From positions 124,001 through 188,000 of the forward strand of contig JALJOM010000008.1 in assembly GCA_024304885.1 (NCBI GenBank): DNA of 64,000 nt, written 5' to 3'. Source of the DNA: Beijerinckiaceae bacterium. GTDB lineage: Bacteria; Pseudomonadota; Alphaproteobacteria; Rhizobiales; Beijerinckiaceae. The stretch's first letter is position 1; every line of letters begins with the position of its first letter. The notes beneath the pieces were generated by a model. That model searched no databases. It saw only the letters and a list, made by a program, of their open reading frames with translations, and was not told where the DNA came from. This document shows, one piece after another, positions 54,603 through 63,986 of this stretch. The translations under genes were made by a program, and so were the position numbers.

Positions 54603-55597
54603 CGCACGAGCCCATGGGTTCGAAACCACGCCAAGGCGTCCGCGAGGGCCTCGCCATAGGGTCGCGGCCGGTAGCCGAGGTCGCGCTCGGCCTTGGCCGA
54701 GCTGTAGAACATCTTGTGGCGGGACATGCGCAATCCGTCGATCGTGAGAAAGGGCTCGCGTCGGGTCACGCGGGCATGCGCCTCGGCGGCGACGGCGAGA
54801 GGATAGACCAGGCGGCGCGGCACGCGAAGCCAGGGCGGCCTGCGTCCGGTGAGGTCCGCGATGTCGCGGAGCATCCTGGCGAACGGCACGTTCTCGCCGC
54901 CGAGGATATAATGGTCGCCCGGCTCGCCGAGGCGCAAGGCGGCGAGATGGCCTTTTGCGACATCGTCGACATGGACGAGGTTGAGCCCGGTATCGACATA
55001 GCCCGGCATCCGCCCCGAGGCCGCCTCGACGATGATTCTCCCGGTCGGGGTGGGCTTGCCGTCGCGCGGACCGATGGGAGTCGAAGGATGCACGATGACC
55101 GCGCGGAGCCCGTGGCTTCGGACCATCTCCTCGACGACATGCTCGGCGGCGATCTTGCTGCGCTTGTAGACGCCGATCGCGGAGGATTCGCGCAGGCGCA
55201 TCGTCTCGTCGGCGACCCCACCGTCCGGCGCGCCGCCGAGCGTGGCGACGCTGCTCGTATAGACGATTTTCTCGACCCCGGCTGCGCGCGCCGCGCCCAT
55301 GACAGTGCGTGTGCCGTCGCGATTGGTCCGCAGGATCTGTTGCCGGTCCGGCGCCCACAGACGATAGTCCGCCGCGACATGGAAGAGAAACCGAATGCCC
55401 CGCATGGCATGAGCGACCGACTCGGCGTCGCACATGTCGCCTTCGACGACCTCGACGTCGAGATGTGCGAGATTGGCTCTCGGGCTCGTCTTGCGAACCA
55501 GGGTGCGGACCTCGTATCCGGCCTCGACCAAGGCATGCGCCACGGCGGACCCGACGAAGCCCGAGGCTCCGGTGACCAGAACCCTGTCGCCCGCCAC
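54599..55597 (-). CDS. hpnA: Hopanoid-associated sugar epimerase/reductase HpnA
   Basis: HpnA is an NAD(P)-dependent extended SDR protein linked to hopanoid gene clusters; its exact reaction is not settled. The 332-residue product has the GASGFVGSAVA nucleotide loop (about 10-20), YTSSVATLGG (about 112-121, Ser of the catalytic triad) and the YKRSK active-site motif (about 143-147). The start codon is GTG at 55597. It is first in the hpnACDE-shc-hpnG unit, with its promoter expected in the gap before the divergent ABC exporter gene. Confidence 0.9.
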   Translation of the reverse strand: MAGDRVLVTGASGFVGSAVAHALVEAGYEVRTLVRKTSPRANLAHLDVEVVEGDMCDAESVAHAMRGIRFLFHVAADYRLWAPDRQQILRTNRDGTRTVMGAARAAGVEKIVYTSSVATLGGAPDGGVADETMRLRESSAIGVYKRSKIAAEHVVEEMVRSHGLRAVIVHPSTPIGPRDGKPTPTGRIIVEAASGRMPGYVDTGLNLVHVDDVAKGHLAALRLGEPGDHYILGGENVPFARMLRDIADLTGRRPPWLRVPRRLVYPLAVAAEAHARVTRREPFLTIDGLRMSRHKMFYSSAKAERDLGYRPRPYGEALADALAWFRTHGLVR

Positions 55598-55984
55598 GCC
55601 GCGTCACCCCCTCGCCAGAGACAGGCGGATTCGTTCTCGCGGCGCGGATCGGGCCGTTACACCCTTCGACATGGTTCGGCGTCGAGGCGGCCGAGCACGC
55701 GCCTGCCGCAGGCCGCAATATCACCGAAGAGCCGCGCTCGGCAACATTGTGAAGGACGCGCCTGGACGGCCTGCCCCGGCGCCCGGAGCACGCGTCGCGC
55801 GCGAGATTTCGTCGCGCTTTGCGATCCTACGTGCGGCTGCTAGAGCAAATCTCGACTGGTGACCGATCTCGCAAGGGGTGGTCGCGCCCAGGGACCCGAA
55901 TTCGCCTCATCCAGGCAGCGGCCGTGCTTTCCAGCGCTGCCGACGTGAAACCTCGTGCGAGGCGCGAGCTCGACAGGACGCCGT
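55598..55984. other. Divergent gap between hpnA and the ABC exporter gene
   Basis: The 387-base gap should hold the promoter of the hpnA operon and that of the ABC gene. No good promoter or operator was identified, and no repeat copy is clear. Confidence 0.35.
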
Positions 55985-57823
55985 ATGACCCGAGCCATCG
56001 ATCCGGAACCCTCCGTCGAGGCCAGCGCCGCGGGCAAGCCCAAGGCCTCGCCGAAGGCGCTTCTCGCGCTCGCTCCCTATCTCCTGCGCTACAAGGCGCG
56101 GATCGTCGGCGCGCTCGCGGCCGTCGCCATGGCGGTGGCGGCGACGCTCGCCGTGCCCTTCGCGATCCGCCGCATGATCGACTTCGGCTTCTCGGGCGAG
56201 AGCGCAAGCCTCGTCGACACCTATTTCCTCGGCCTCGTCGGGGTCGCGGCCCTTCTCGCGCTCGCCTCGGGGCTGAGGTTCTATCTCGTGACGACGCTCG
56301 GCGAGCGGATCGCGGCCGACCTCAGGACCGATGTCTTCGCCCATCTGACGAAGCTCGACGCCGCCTTCTTCGACAGCGCGCGCATCGGCGAGCTCCTGTC
56401 GCGGCTCACCGCCGACACGACGCAGATGAAATCCGCCTTCGGGGCGACCGCTGCGGTCGCGCTGCGCAACCTGTTCCTGTTTATCGGCGCGATCGGGCTC
56501 ATGATCTTCACGGCGCCGAAGCTCTCGGCCTATGTGCTCGCGGCCATTCCGGTGATCGTCCTGCCGCTCGTGTTTTCCGGACGCCTCGTGCGCAGGCGCT
56601 CGAGGGCCGCACAGGACACCCTCGCGGAAGCCAGTGCCTATGCCGGGGAAAATCTCGCGGCCGTGCGCGTGATGCAGGCCTTCGGCGCGGAGCCGGCGAC
56701 CTTGCGGCATTTCTCCGCCGCCGTGGAAACGGCCTACGAGGCCGCCCGCAATGCCTCGGGCGCGCGGGCCGTGCTCACGATCGTCGTCATCTTCCTCGTC
56801 TTCTCGAGCGTCGTCTGCGTGCTCTGGCTCGGCGCGCAGGACGTGCTCGCCGGGCGCATCACCGGCGGTCTTCTCTCCCAGTTCGTTCTCTTCGCGCTGC
56901 TCGGCGCCGGCGCGCTCGGCGAGCTCAGCGGCGTCTGGGGCGAGGTCCTCGCCGCCGCGGGCGCGGCCGGCCGGATCGCCGAGATCCTGAAGGTCGAGCC
57001 GAAAATCGTCGCGCCGGAGCATCCGCTTTCCCTGCCCGTGCCGTGCCGGGGCGAGATTACTTTCGAAGCGGTGGAGTTCAGCTATCCGTCTCGCCCGGAG
57101 GATGCGGCCTTGCACGGCCTTTCCTTCACGATAAGGCCGGGAGAGAGGGTCGCGATCGTCGGCCCTTCGGGGGCCGGCAAATCGACGCTCTTCCAGCTCC
57201 TGCTCCGGTTCTACGACCCAGACAATGGGCGAATCCTTCTCGACGGTATCGAGATCGCGAAGGTGGACCCGGCCGAGCTGCGCCGCCGGATCCGAACCGT
57301 GCCGCAGGACCCTGTGATCTTCCATGCCTCGATCGCCGAAAATATCCGGTATGGCCTACCGCAAGCGAGCGACGAGGCGGTTCGCGAGGCGGCGACCCGC
57401 GCGGCGGCGGATTCTTTCATCCGTGCCTTGCCGGAGGGCTACGAGACCAAGGCCGGCGAGCGCGGGGTCACGCTCTCGGGCGGCGAGCGCCAGCGCCTCG
57501 CGATCGCGCGGGCGATCCTCGACGACGCGCCGGTCCTGCTTCTCGACGAGGCGACGTCGGCGCTCGATTCGGAAAGCGAGACCGCGGTGCAGGCGGCGCT
57601 CGCGGAGGTCATGGCGGGGCGCACCACGCTCGTCATCGCGCACCGGCTCGCGACCGTGCTCGCCGCCGACCGGATCCTCGTGCTCGAGAATGGCCGCCTC
57701 GTCGAGGAAGGAACCCATGCGAGCCTCGTCGCGAACGACGGGCTCTATGCGCGGCTCGCCAAGCTCCAGTTCGAGCAAGGCGCGGCGGCACTCGCTACCG
57801 GCGAGAAGGCCGCGGCGGAGTGA
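55985..57823 (+). CDS. ABC exporter (fused permease-ATPase)
   Basis: The 612-residue product is a half-size ABC exporter: six membrane helices (about 35-310) and an ATPase domain (about 350-590) with Walker A GPSGAGKST, signature LSGGERQR, Walker B VLLLDEATSALD and the switch His in AHRLAT. It should work as a homodimer. The relatives are MsbA/HlyB-like lipid or peptide exporters; the substrate is not clear, although a place next to hopanoid genes makes a lipid possible. The ATG at 55985 is the first of the conserved frame. Confidence 0.88.
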   Translation: MTRAIDPEPSVEASAAGKPKASPKALLALAPYLLRYKARIVGALAAVAMAVAATLAVPFAIRRMIDFGFSGESASLVDTYFLGLVGVAALLALASGLRFYLVTTLGERIAADLRTDVFAHLTKLDAAFFDSARIGELLSRLTADTTQMKSAFGATAAVALRNLFLFIGAIGLMIFTAPKLSAYVLAAIPVIVLPLVFSGRLVRRRSRAAQDTLAEASAYAGENLAAVRVMQAFGAEPATLRHFSAAVETAYEAARNASGARAVLTIVVIFLVFSSVVCVLWLGAQDVLAGRITGGLLSQFVLFALLGAGALGELSGVWGEVLAAAGAAGRIAEILKVEPKIVAPEHPLSLPVPCRGEITFEAVEFSYPSRPEDAALHGLSFTIRPGERVAIVGPSGAGKSTLFQLLLRFYDPDNGRILLDGIEIAKVDPAELRRRIRTVPQDPVIFHASIAENIRYGLPQASDEAVREAATRAAADSFIRALPEGYETKAGERGVTLSGGERQRLAIARAILDDAPVLLLDEATSALDSESETAVQAALAEVMAGRTTLVIAHRLATVLAADRILVLENGRLVEEGTHASLVANDGLYARLAKLQFEQGAAALATGEKAAAE

Positions 57824-57949
57824 GCGCTTCGGGTTCCCTGCCGCAGATGCTGTCGACTTCCTATGTTGCATGAGGCCGAGCGCCGCGTCGCGAGCGCTTG
57901 GACGAACTCGGCCGTTCTATCCCCGCGCCGGCGCTTGGTGTGCTGAACG

Positions 57950-59308
57950 ATGAAGGACGACGAAGCCAATCGGTTCTCCGCCCGCGCGGTACGCTATGCC
58001 CGCGTCGGCGCCAATGTCGGCACCGTCGCCGCGCGGATCGCGGGCACGCGGCTGCTGCGCCAGGAGGGCGACGAAGCCGCCAATGCCGCGGCGCTGATGC
58101 GGGCGCTCGGGACGCTCAAGGGTCCGTTGATGAAGGTCGTCCAGTTGATGGCGACCATCCCCGAGCTCCTGCCGCCCGCCTATGCCGAGGAATTGCAGAA
58201 GCTCCAGAGCGAGGCCCCGCCGATGGGGGCGGCCTTCGTCAAGCGGCGCATGCAGGCCGAGCTCGGCCCGGATTGGCGCCAGCGCTTCGCCGCCTTCGAT
58301 CTCCATCCGACGGCGGCAGCCTCCCTCGGCCAGGTGCATCGGGCGCAGGGCCTCGACGGCACGCCGCTCGCCTGCAAGCTGCAATATCCGGACATGGCGT
58401 CCGCCGTCGAAGCCGATCTCGCCCAGCTCGAGGTCGTCTTCGCGCTCCACCGAAGGCTCAACGGCGTGGTCGATACGCGCGACATGACGATCGAGATCGG
58501 CGACCGGGTCCGCGAGGAGCTCGATTATGTCCGCGAGGCGCGCCATGCCGCGCTCTATTCCGTCATGCTCGCGGCGGTCGAGGCCGTCCGCGTCCCGGTA
58601 ACGCGGCCCGAGCTCTCGACCGGCCGGCTCCTCACCATGGACTGGCTCGACGGCGAGAAGCTCCTCGCCTTCAAGCAGGCCGACGAGGCTCAGCGCAACA
58701 GGATCGCGGCGGCGCTCTTCAAGGCTTGGTGGGTCCCGTTCAGCCAGTTCGGCGTGATCCACGGCGACCCGCATCTCGGCAACTACACGGTCTTTCGCGA
58801 GAGCGGAGAGGCGGCCGGGATCAACCTCCTCGACTATGGCTGCATCCGGATCTTTCCGGCGAGGTTCGTCGGCGGCGTGGTCGATCTCTACGAGGGCCTC
58901 CTCCACGACGATCTCGCCCGCACGGTCCATGCCTACGAGACCTGGGGATTTCGCGGCCTGTCCCGCGAGCTCGTCGACATCTTGAACATCTGGGCGCGGT
59001 TCATCTATGGGCCCCTGCTCGACGATCGGGTGCGCAGCATCGCCGAGGGCACTCCCCCCGGCAAGTACGGCCGCAAGGAAGCCTATCGCGTCCATCAGGC
59101 GCTGCGGCAGCATCCGCCCGTCCGGGTGCCGCGCGAGTTCGTCTTCATGGACCGCGCGGCGATCGGGCTCGGCGCGGTGTTCCTCCATCTCGACGCACGG
59201 CTGAACTTCCATCGCCTCTTCGCCGAGGCGCTCGGCACCTATCGCCACGAGGTCCTGGTGCAGCGCCAAGCGAAAGCCTTGGCCGCGGCGGGCCTCGCCG
59301 GGCCGTGA
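57950..59308 (+). CDS. AarF/ABC1/UbiB-family kinase-like protein
   Basis: The 452-residue product belongs to the ABC1/UbiB family of atypical kinases linked to quinone metabolism. It has the Ala-rich loop TAAASLGQVHRA (121-132), ATP-site K143 in ACKLQYP, HGDPHLGN (catalytic) and LLDYGCIR (metal site, DFG-like). The usual KxGQ motif of the N-terminal helix reads KVVQ here (62-65), losing the glycine. It has no clear membrane helix in the C-terminus. It is separated from the ABC exporter by 126 bases on the same strand. Confidence 0.85.
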   Translation: MKDDEANRFSARAVRYARVGANVGTVAARIAGTRLLRQEGDEAANAAALMRALGTLKGPLMKVVQLMATIPELLPPAYAEELQKLQSEAPPMGAAFVKRRMQAELGPDWRQRFAAFDLHPTAAASLGQVHRAQGLDGTPLACKLQYPDMASAVEADLAQLEVVFALHRRLNGVVDTRDMTIEIGDRVREELDYVREARHAALYSVMLAAVEAVRVPVTRPELSTGRLLTMDWLDGEKLLAFKQADEAQRNRIAAALFKAWWVPFSQFGVIHGDPHLGNYTVFRESGEAAGINLLDYGCIRIFPARFVGGVVDLYEGLLHDDLARTVHAYETWGFRGLSRELVDILNIWARFIYGPLLDDRVRSIAEGTPPGKYGRKEAYRVHQALRQHPPVRVPREFVFMDRAAIGLGAVFLHLDARLNFHRLFAEALGTYRHEVLVQRQAKALAAAGLAGP

Positions 59309-59447
59309 CGAGCGGGGCCGACCGGCGGCCGTCATCACGTCGCTTGCACGACAATTCGGCAGGGCGCGGTCTCTGCCCCCTTGCGTCCGCCGAAAATCGT
59401 TGCAAGAAGCTACCGCGAGAGCAACGCCGAAGAGCAAGGTGGACCGC

Positions 59448-59609
59448 ATGAACGCGCATTCTCCCGCTTCCCAGCCGGAAGAAGGCCATCCCGACATGGA
59501 CTATGCCGAGCACGAGGCCACCTACGCGAGGTTCCTCGCGCTCGTGAAATACACGGTGCTCGGTGTCGTGTCGCTGCTTGCGGTGCTGGCCTTCACGCTC
59601 GTGCGATAG
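59448..59609 (+). CDS. aa3-type cytochrome c oxidase subunit IV
   Basis: The 53-residue product matches the small bacterial aa3-oxidase subunit IV family: polar N-terminus, MDYAEHEATYARFLALVKYT-like entry, then a single helix of about 20 residues to LAFTLVR. The subunit helps build or stabilise the oxidase in the inner membrane. The start is ATG 59448; upstream in-frame sequence is unrelated. It is upstream of the pnt genes rather than near the oxidase core genes, a place often seen in Rhizobiales. Confidence 0.8.
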   Translation: MNAHSPASQPEEGHPDMDYAEHEATYARFLALVKYTVLGVVSLLAVLAFTLVR

Positions 59610-59687
59610 TGAAGAGGCGCCGTCGCCGCGGATCTCGGCCGCGCCTTCGCGGCCGGAACGAGCTCTGACGCTTTTCCGGAGGCTTTC

Positions 59688-60827
59688 ATGCGTATCGCAG
59701 TCCCCGCCGAGACCGATCCTGCCGAATCCCGCGTCGCCGCCACCCCTGACACGATCAAGAAATACCTGAGCTTCGGCGCCGAGGTCGCGGTCCAGGCCGG
59801 GGCCGGAGTCGCCTCGTCGATCCGCGACGAGGATTATGTCGCGGCCGGTGCCGTGATCGCGCCCGATGCGGCGGCGACCGTTATCGATGCCGACATCGTC
59901 CTGCGGGTGCGGCGACCGAGCGCCGTCGAGGTCGCGGGAGCGAAGCCCGGGGCGGCCGTCCTCGCGATCATGGACCCTTACGGGAATGTCGAGGCGCTGC
60001 AGTCCCTGGCGCTCGCCGGGGTCTCGGCCTTCGCCATGGAGCTCATGCCGCGCATTACCCGGGCGCAGGTGATGGATGTCCTGTCGAGCCAGGCCAATCT
60101 CGCCGGCTACCGCGCGGTCGTCGAGGGCGCCGCGGAATACGGCCGAGCCATCCCCATGATGACGACCGCCGCCGGGACGGTACCGCCGGCCAAGATCTTC
60201 ATCATGGGCGTAGGCGTCGCCGGCCTCCAGGCGATCGCGACCGGCAAGCGCCTCGGCGGCATCGTCTCGGCAACGGACGTCCGGCCGGCGACGAAGGAGC
60301 AGGTCCAGTCGCTCGGCGCCAAGTTCATCGCCGTCGAGGACGAGGAGTTCAAGCAAGCCGAGACCGCCGGCGGCTACGCCAAGGAAATGTCCGCCGGGTA
60401 CAAGGCGAAGCAGGCCGAGCTGACGGCCTCCCATATCGCGACCCAGGACATCGTCATCACGACCGCCCTGATCCCGGGGCGCCGTGCCCCGGTCCTGATC
60501 ACCGCCGAGATGGTGAAGTCCATGCGCCCGGGCTCGATCGTCGTCGATCTCGCGGCCGAGCGCGGGGGCAATTGCGCCCTGACAAAGCCCGGCGAGACCA
60601 TCGTCAGCGAGAACGGGGTGAAGATCGTCGGCGCCGTGAACCTCGCCGGCCGCCTGCCTGCGACGGCCTCCGCCCTCTATGCGAAGAACCTGCTCGCCTT
60701 CGCCGAGACCTTGATCGACAAGGCGTCGGGCTCGCTCGGGGTCCAATGGGACGACGAGCTCGTCAAGGCGACCCTCCTCACGCGCGACGGCGCCCTCGTC
60801 CATCCGAGCTTCCAGCCGGCGAGCTGA
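59688..60827 (+). CDS. pntAA: NAD(P) transhydrogenase alpha subunit, part 1
   Basis: This soluble subunit binds NAD(H) in the proton-pumping transhydrogenase, which makes NADPH from NADH using the proton gradient. The 379-residue product has the MRIAVPAETDPAESRVAATP start, the nucleotide-binding loop FIMGVGVAGLQAIATGKRLG (about 173-192) and the ATDVRP motif. The ATG at 59688 fits homologues. The protein stops before the membrane part, as in three-gene pnt systems; pntAB follows after a gap that contains a repeat. Confidence 0.93.
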   Translation: MRIAVPAETDPAESRVAATPDTIKKYLSFGAEVAVQAGAGVASSIRDEDYVAAGAVIAPDAAATVIDADIVLRVRRPSAVEVAGAKPGAAVLAIMDPYGNVEALQSLALAGVSAFAMELMPRITRAQVMDVLSSQANLAGYRAVVEGAAEYGRAIPMMTTAAGTVPPAKIFIMGVGVAGLQAIATGKRLGGIVSATDVRPATKEQVQSLGAKFIAVEDEEFKQAETAGGYAKEMSAGYKAKQAELTASHIATQDIVITTALIPGRRAPVLITAEMVKSMRPGSIVVDLAAERGGNCALTKPGETIVSENGVKIVGAVNLAGRLPATASALYAKNLLAFAETLIDKASGSLGVQWDDELVKATLLTRDGALVHPSFQPAS

Positions 60828-60940
60828 GCCGGTCGCTCGTACCGGGACTCGACGACGCCCGGTGCGTCGGTTGAATTCGCTTCTTCGCCTTCGAAGCGTG
60901 CGTCACTTCGCGCCCCGGGCTTCGAAGGCGACGGATACCG

Positions 60941-61074
60941 GAGCAATTTCCGGCGATGCAGCCACCGGCTCGCAGATCGATCTCGCGGTCTCGATAGATC
61001 GACATCGATGCGAAATTGCGACAAGACAAGAATGTAGAGCGCGTTTCCGATTCGACCGAAGCGGCGACCGCTCT
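60941..61074 (+). repeat. Interrupted repeat family A copy inside the pnt operon
   Basis: The blocks GAGCAATTTCCGGCGATGC and GCGAAATTGCGACAAGACAA are present, with the terminal stem GAGCGCGTTTCCGATTC...GCGACCGCTC. About 40 extra bases rich in GATCGAT sit between the first and second blocks. It lies between pntAA and pntAB. Confidence 0.65.
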
Positions 61075-61165
61075 CTGGACAGCCCGACGGCTGGGCATCC
61101 TCCGTCGGGCTCGATCCATGAGCAACCCGCGAACGCACTCCGAAAACGAGAGGAGGGGGAGAGAC

Positions 61166-61603
61166 ATGGCCACGACACCCGATCCCGAGCTGCTCGAAAA
61201 GCTGCAGCAAGCGGCTGCTGCGGCCCGGCAGGCAGCCGATACCGCCCAGGGCCTCGCCGATCAGATCGGGGCCGGCGCCTCGATCGCGAGCGGAGGGGCG
61301 ATCGATCCCTTCGTCTTCCGGCTCGCGATCTTCGCGCTCGCGGTCGTCGTCGGCTATTATGTCGTCTGGTCGGTGACGCCGCAGCTGCATACGCCCTTGA
61401 TGTCGGTCACCAATGCCATCTCGTCGGTGATCGTCGTCGGGGCCTTGATCTCGCTCGGCATCGACGTTTCCGCCACGGCGGCCGAAGGCACCGGCTGGGC
61501 GCGCCTGTTCGGCTATCTCGCGCTCATCCTCGCCTCGGTGAACATCTTCGGCGGGTTCCTCGTGACCGAGCGCATGCTCGCCATGTTCAAGAAGAAGGGC
61601 TGA
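61166..61603 (+). CDS. pntAB: NAD(P) transhydrogenase alpha subunit, part 2
   Basis: The 145-residue product is the membrane part of the alpha subunit. It has an Ala-rich N-terminal segment (about 1-45) and three helices (about 50-72, 80-100 and 112-135). The ATG at 61166 has AGGAGGGGG about 8 bases upstream; the open frame upstream overlaps a repeat. Four bases separate it from pntB, so the two are coupled. The N-terminal region before the first helix is longer than in many homologues. Confidence 0.9.
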   Translation: MATTPDPELLEKLQQAAAAARQAADTAQGLADQIGAGASIASGGAIDPFVFRLAIFALAVVVGYYVVWSVTPQLHTPLMSVTNAISSVIVVGALISLGIDVSATAAEGTGWARLFGYLALILASVNIFGGFLVTERMLAMFKKKG

Positions 61604-61607
61604 CCCG

Positions 61608-63017
61608 ATGAACGCCAGCCTCGCGGCCCTCCTCTACCTCGCCTCCGGGATTCTCTTCATCCTGGCCCTGCGCGGCCTCTCCTCCCCGGAGAGCGCCAAG
61701 CAGGGCAACCGCTACGGCGTGATCGGCATGGCGATCGCGGCCGGAACCACGGTGCTCTATCAGCTGCCTGCGAGCTTCGGCTCGTTCTTCCTCGCCTTGA
61801 TCTGCATCGGGATCGGCGCGGCGATCGGCATCTGGCGGGCGCGGACGATCCCGATGACGGCGATGCCGCAGCTCGTCGCCTTGTTCCACGCCCTCGTCGG
61901 CCTCGCTGCCGTGCTCGTGGCGGCGAGCGCGCTTCTCGCGCCCCAGGCCTTCGGGATCGGGACGCCGGGCCATATCCACGGCGGCACATTGCTCGAGATG
62001 GCGCTCGGCACAGCGATCGGCGCGATCACCTTCACCGGCTCGGTCATCGCCTACCTCAAGCTCGACGACAAGATGTCGGGAAAGCCCATCCTCTTGCCGA
62101 ACCGGCACGCGATCAACATCGGGCTCGGGGTCCTGCTCGCGGTCCTCACGTTGATCTTCATGCTGTCCGAGTCGCATTTCGTGTTCTGGGTGATCGCGCT
62201 CGTCGCTTTCGCGCTCGGCGTTCTCCTCATCATCCCGATCGGCGGCGCCGACATGCCGGTCGTGATCTCGATGCTGAACTCCTATTCCGGGTGGGCCGCC
62301 GTCGGCATCGGCTTCACGCTCGGAAACCTGGCCCTGATCATCACCGGCTCGCTCGTCGGCTCGTCCGGCGCGATCCTCTCCTACGTCATGTGCAAGGGGA
62401 TGAACCGGGCCTTCCTCTCGGTCATCGCCGGCGGCTTCGGCGGCGAGACCGCGGCCCCGGCGCCGAGCGGCGAGGCCGCCGTCGAGACCCGGCAGGTGAA
62501 GTCCGGCACGGCCGAGGACGCCGCGAGACTATTGAAGGCGGCGAAGAAGGTGATCGTCGTTCCGGGCTACGGGCTCGCCGTCGCCCAGGCCCAGCACGCC
62601 CTTCGGGAGCTCGCGGATCTCGTCAAGAGGAACGGCGCCGAGGTCAGCTATGCGATCCATCCCGTGGCGGGGCGCATGCCGGGCCACATGAACGTGCTCC
62701 TCGCCGAGGCCAATGTCCCCTATGACGAGGTCTTCGAGCTGACCGACATCAATCCGGAGTTCCCGGCCGCCGACGTCGCTCTGGTGATCGGGGCGAACGA
62801 CGTCACGAACCCCGCCGCCAAGACCGATCCCACCTCGCCGATCTACGGCATGCCCGTCCTCGACGTGGAGCTCGCCAAGAACGTGCTCTTCGTCAAGCGC
62901 GGCATGGGCTCGGGCTATGCGGGCGTCGAGAACGAGCTCTTCTTCCGCGACAACACGACCATGCTCTTCGGCGATGCCAAGAAGATGGTCGAGGGTATTC
63001 TCCGCGCCGCGGAGTAG
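61608..63017 (+). CDS. pntB: NAD(P) transhydrogenase beta subunit
   Basis: The beta subunit has about eight N-terminal helices (about 1-265) and a soluble C-terminal NADP(H)-binding domain (about 285-469) with VPGYGLAVAQAQHALRELA (about 317-335), HPVAGRMPGHMNVLLAEANVPYD and GANDVTNPAA motifs. With PntAA and PntAB it forms the inner-membrane proton pump that makes NADPH. Length and motifs are normal. Confidence 0.95.
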   Translation: MNASLAALLYLASGILFILALRGLSSPESAKQGNRYGVIGMAIAAGTTVLYQLPASFGSFFLALICIGIGAAIGIWRARTIPMTAMPQLVALFHALVGLAAVLVAASALLAPQAFGIGTPGHIHGGTLLEMALGTAIGAITFTGSVIAYLKLDDKMSGKPILLPNRHAINIGLGVLLAVLTLIFMLSESHFVFWVIALVAFALGVLLIIPIGGADMPVVISMLNSYSGWAAVGIGFTLGNLALIITGSLVGSSGAILSYVMCKGMNRAFLSVIAGGFGGETAAPAPSGEAAVETRQVKSGTAEDAARLLKAAKKVIVVPGYGLAVAQAQHALRELADLVKRNGAEVSYAIHPVAGRMPGHMNVLLAEANVPYDEVFELTDINPEFPAADVALVIGANDVTNPAAKTDPTSPIYGMPVLDVELAKNVLFVKRGMGSGYAGVENELFFRDNTTMLFGDAKKMVEGILRAAE

Positions 63018-63029
63018 CTCCCCTCATCC

Positions 63030-63070
63030 GGCTCGCATCGCTTTGCGACACATCGCCAGCGATGCGAGCC
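63030..63070. terminator. First stem-loop between pntB and hisN
   Basis: GGCTCGCATCGC (63030-63041) pairs with GCGATGCGAGCC (63059-63070), a 12-bp perfect stem with a 17-base loop. It lies in the short gap between convergent genes. Confidence 0.55.
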
Positions 63071-63094
63071 GCCTCTCCCGCCCGCGGGAGAGGC
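63071..63094. terminator. Second stem-loop between pntB and hisN
   Basis: GCCTCTCCCG (63071-63080) and CGGGAGAGGC (63085-63094) form a 10-bp perfect stem with a 4-base loop, directly after the first stem. Together they probably end both convergent transcripts. Confidence 0.6.
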
Positions 63095-63101
63095 GACCCC
63101 T

Positions 63102-63899
63102 CTACCCCTGCAGGAGCGCCAGAACCTCCTCGTGGAGGGCCTTGTCGCCGCAGGCCACGACGTCGCCGCCTTGCACGGCGCTTCCTCCGTCCCAGCTCGT
63201 GACGATCCCCCCAGCGCCCTCGATGATCGGCATCAAGGGCGCGATGTCGTAGGTGTGCACCCCGGCCTCGATCACGCAATCGACATGGCCGGCGGCGAGC
63301 ATTGCGAAGGCATAGCAATCGCAGCCGTAGCGCGATAGCCGCACCTTGCCCTCGACCCGCTCGAACGCAATCCGCTTCTCGGGCGTATAGAGAAGCGGCG
63401 AGGTCGTCATGAGCGTCGCCTTGGCGAGGCTCGGGCAGGGCCGGACCCGCAGCTTGCGCTCGGTGATCTTGTGATCATGACCCGGCCCGCGCCAGGACGC
63501 GCCGACGCCATCGCCGACGAATCGCTCCTGCGTGAACGGCTGCACCATCATGCCGTAGGTCGGCTTGCCCTGGTGCAAGAGCCCGATCAAGGTGCCCCAT
63601 GTCGGCAGGCCGGCGATGAAGGCCTTGGTGCCGTCGATCGGATCGAGGACCCAGACGAAATCGGCCTCGGGGCGAAGGGACCCGAATTCCTCGCCGATGA
63701 TTCCGTGCTGGGGGAAGGTCTCCTGGATGCGCCGTCGCATCGCCGCCTCGGCGGCGTGATCCGCCTCGGTGACCGGATCGAACATGCCTCCGACGTTCTT
63801 GTCCTCGGCGCCGAGGCTCGTGCGGAAGAAGGGCAGGATCGTCTCGCCGGCGATCGATGCGAGAGTCTCGACGAAGGCGGCGAAGTCTACGGCGGTCAT
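63102..63899 (-). CDS. hisN: Histidinol-phosphatase, inositol monophosphatase family
   Basis: The 265-residue product has the IMPase metal motifs GEEFG (69-73), DPIDGTKAF (86-94) and a C-terminal THTYDIAPLMPIIEGAGG-like segment. The HisN-type histidinol-phosphatase branch is the best fit, because alphaproteobacteria use an IMPase-family enzyme for this histidine-synthesis step; a general inositol phosphatase cannot be fully excluded. It is convergent with pntB. Its upstream flank carries a family A repeat copy. Confidence 0.85.
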   Translation of the reverse strand: MTAVDFAAFVETLASIAGETILPFFRTSLGAEDKNVGGMFDPVTEADHAAEAAMRRRIQETFPQHGIIGEEFGSLRPEADFVWVLDPIDGTKAFIAGLPTWGTLIGLLHQGKPTYGMMVQPFTQERFVGDGVGASWRGPGHDHKITERKLRVRPCPSLAKATLMTTSPLLYTPEKRIAFERVEGKVRLSRYGCDCYAFAMLAAGHVDCVIEAGVHTYDIAPLMPIIEGAGGIVTSWDGGSAVQGGDVVACGDKALHEEVLALLQG

Positions 63900-63915
63900 G
63901 CGAAGCCTTTTCCGG

Positions 63916-63986
63916 GAGCATTTTCCAGCGAACCGGATACGGTTCGCATTTTCGGTTGGAGCGGTTTCCGATCAAACCGAATCGAG
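63916..63986 (+). repeat. Repeat family A copy, shortened
   Basis: GAGCATTTTCCAGCGAACCGG, GGTTCGCATTTTCGG and GAGCGGTTTCCGATCAAACCG match blocks of the family; the middle is shortened. It lies upstream of hisN near the window edge. Confidence 0.65.
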
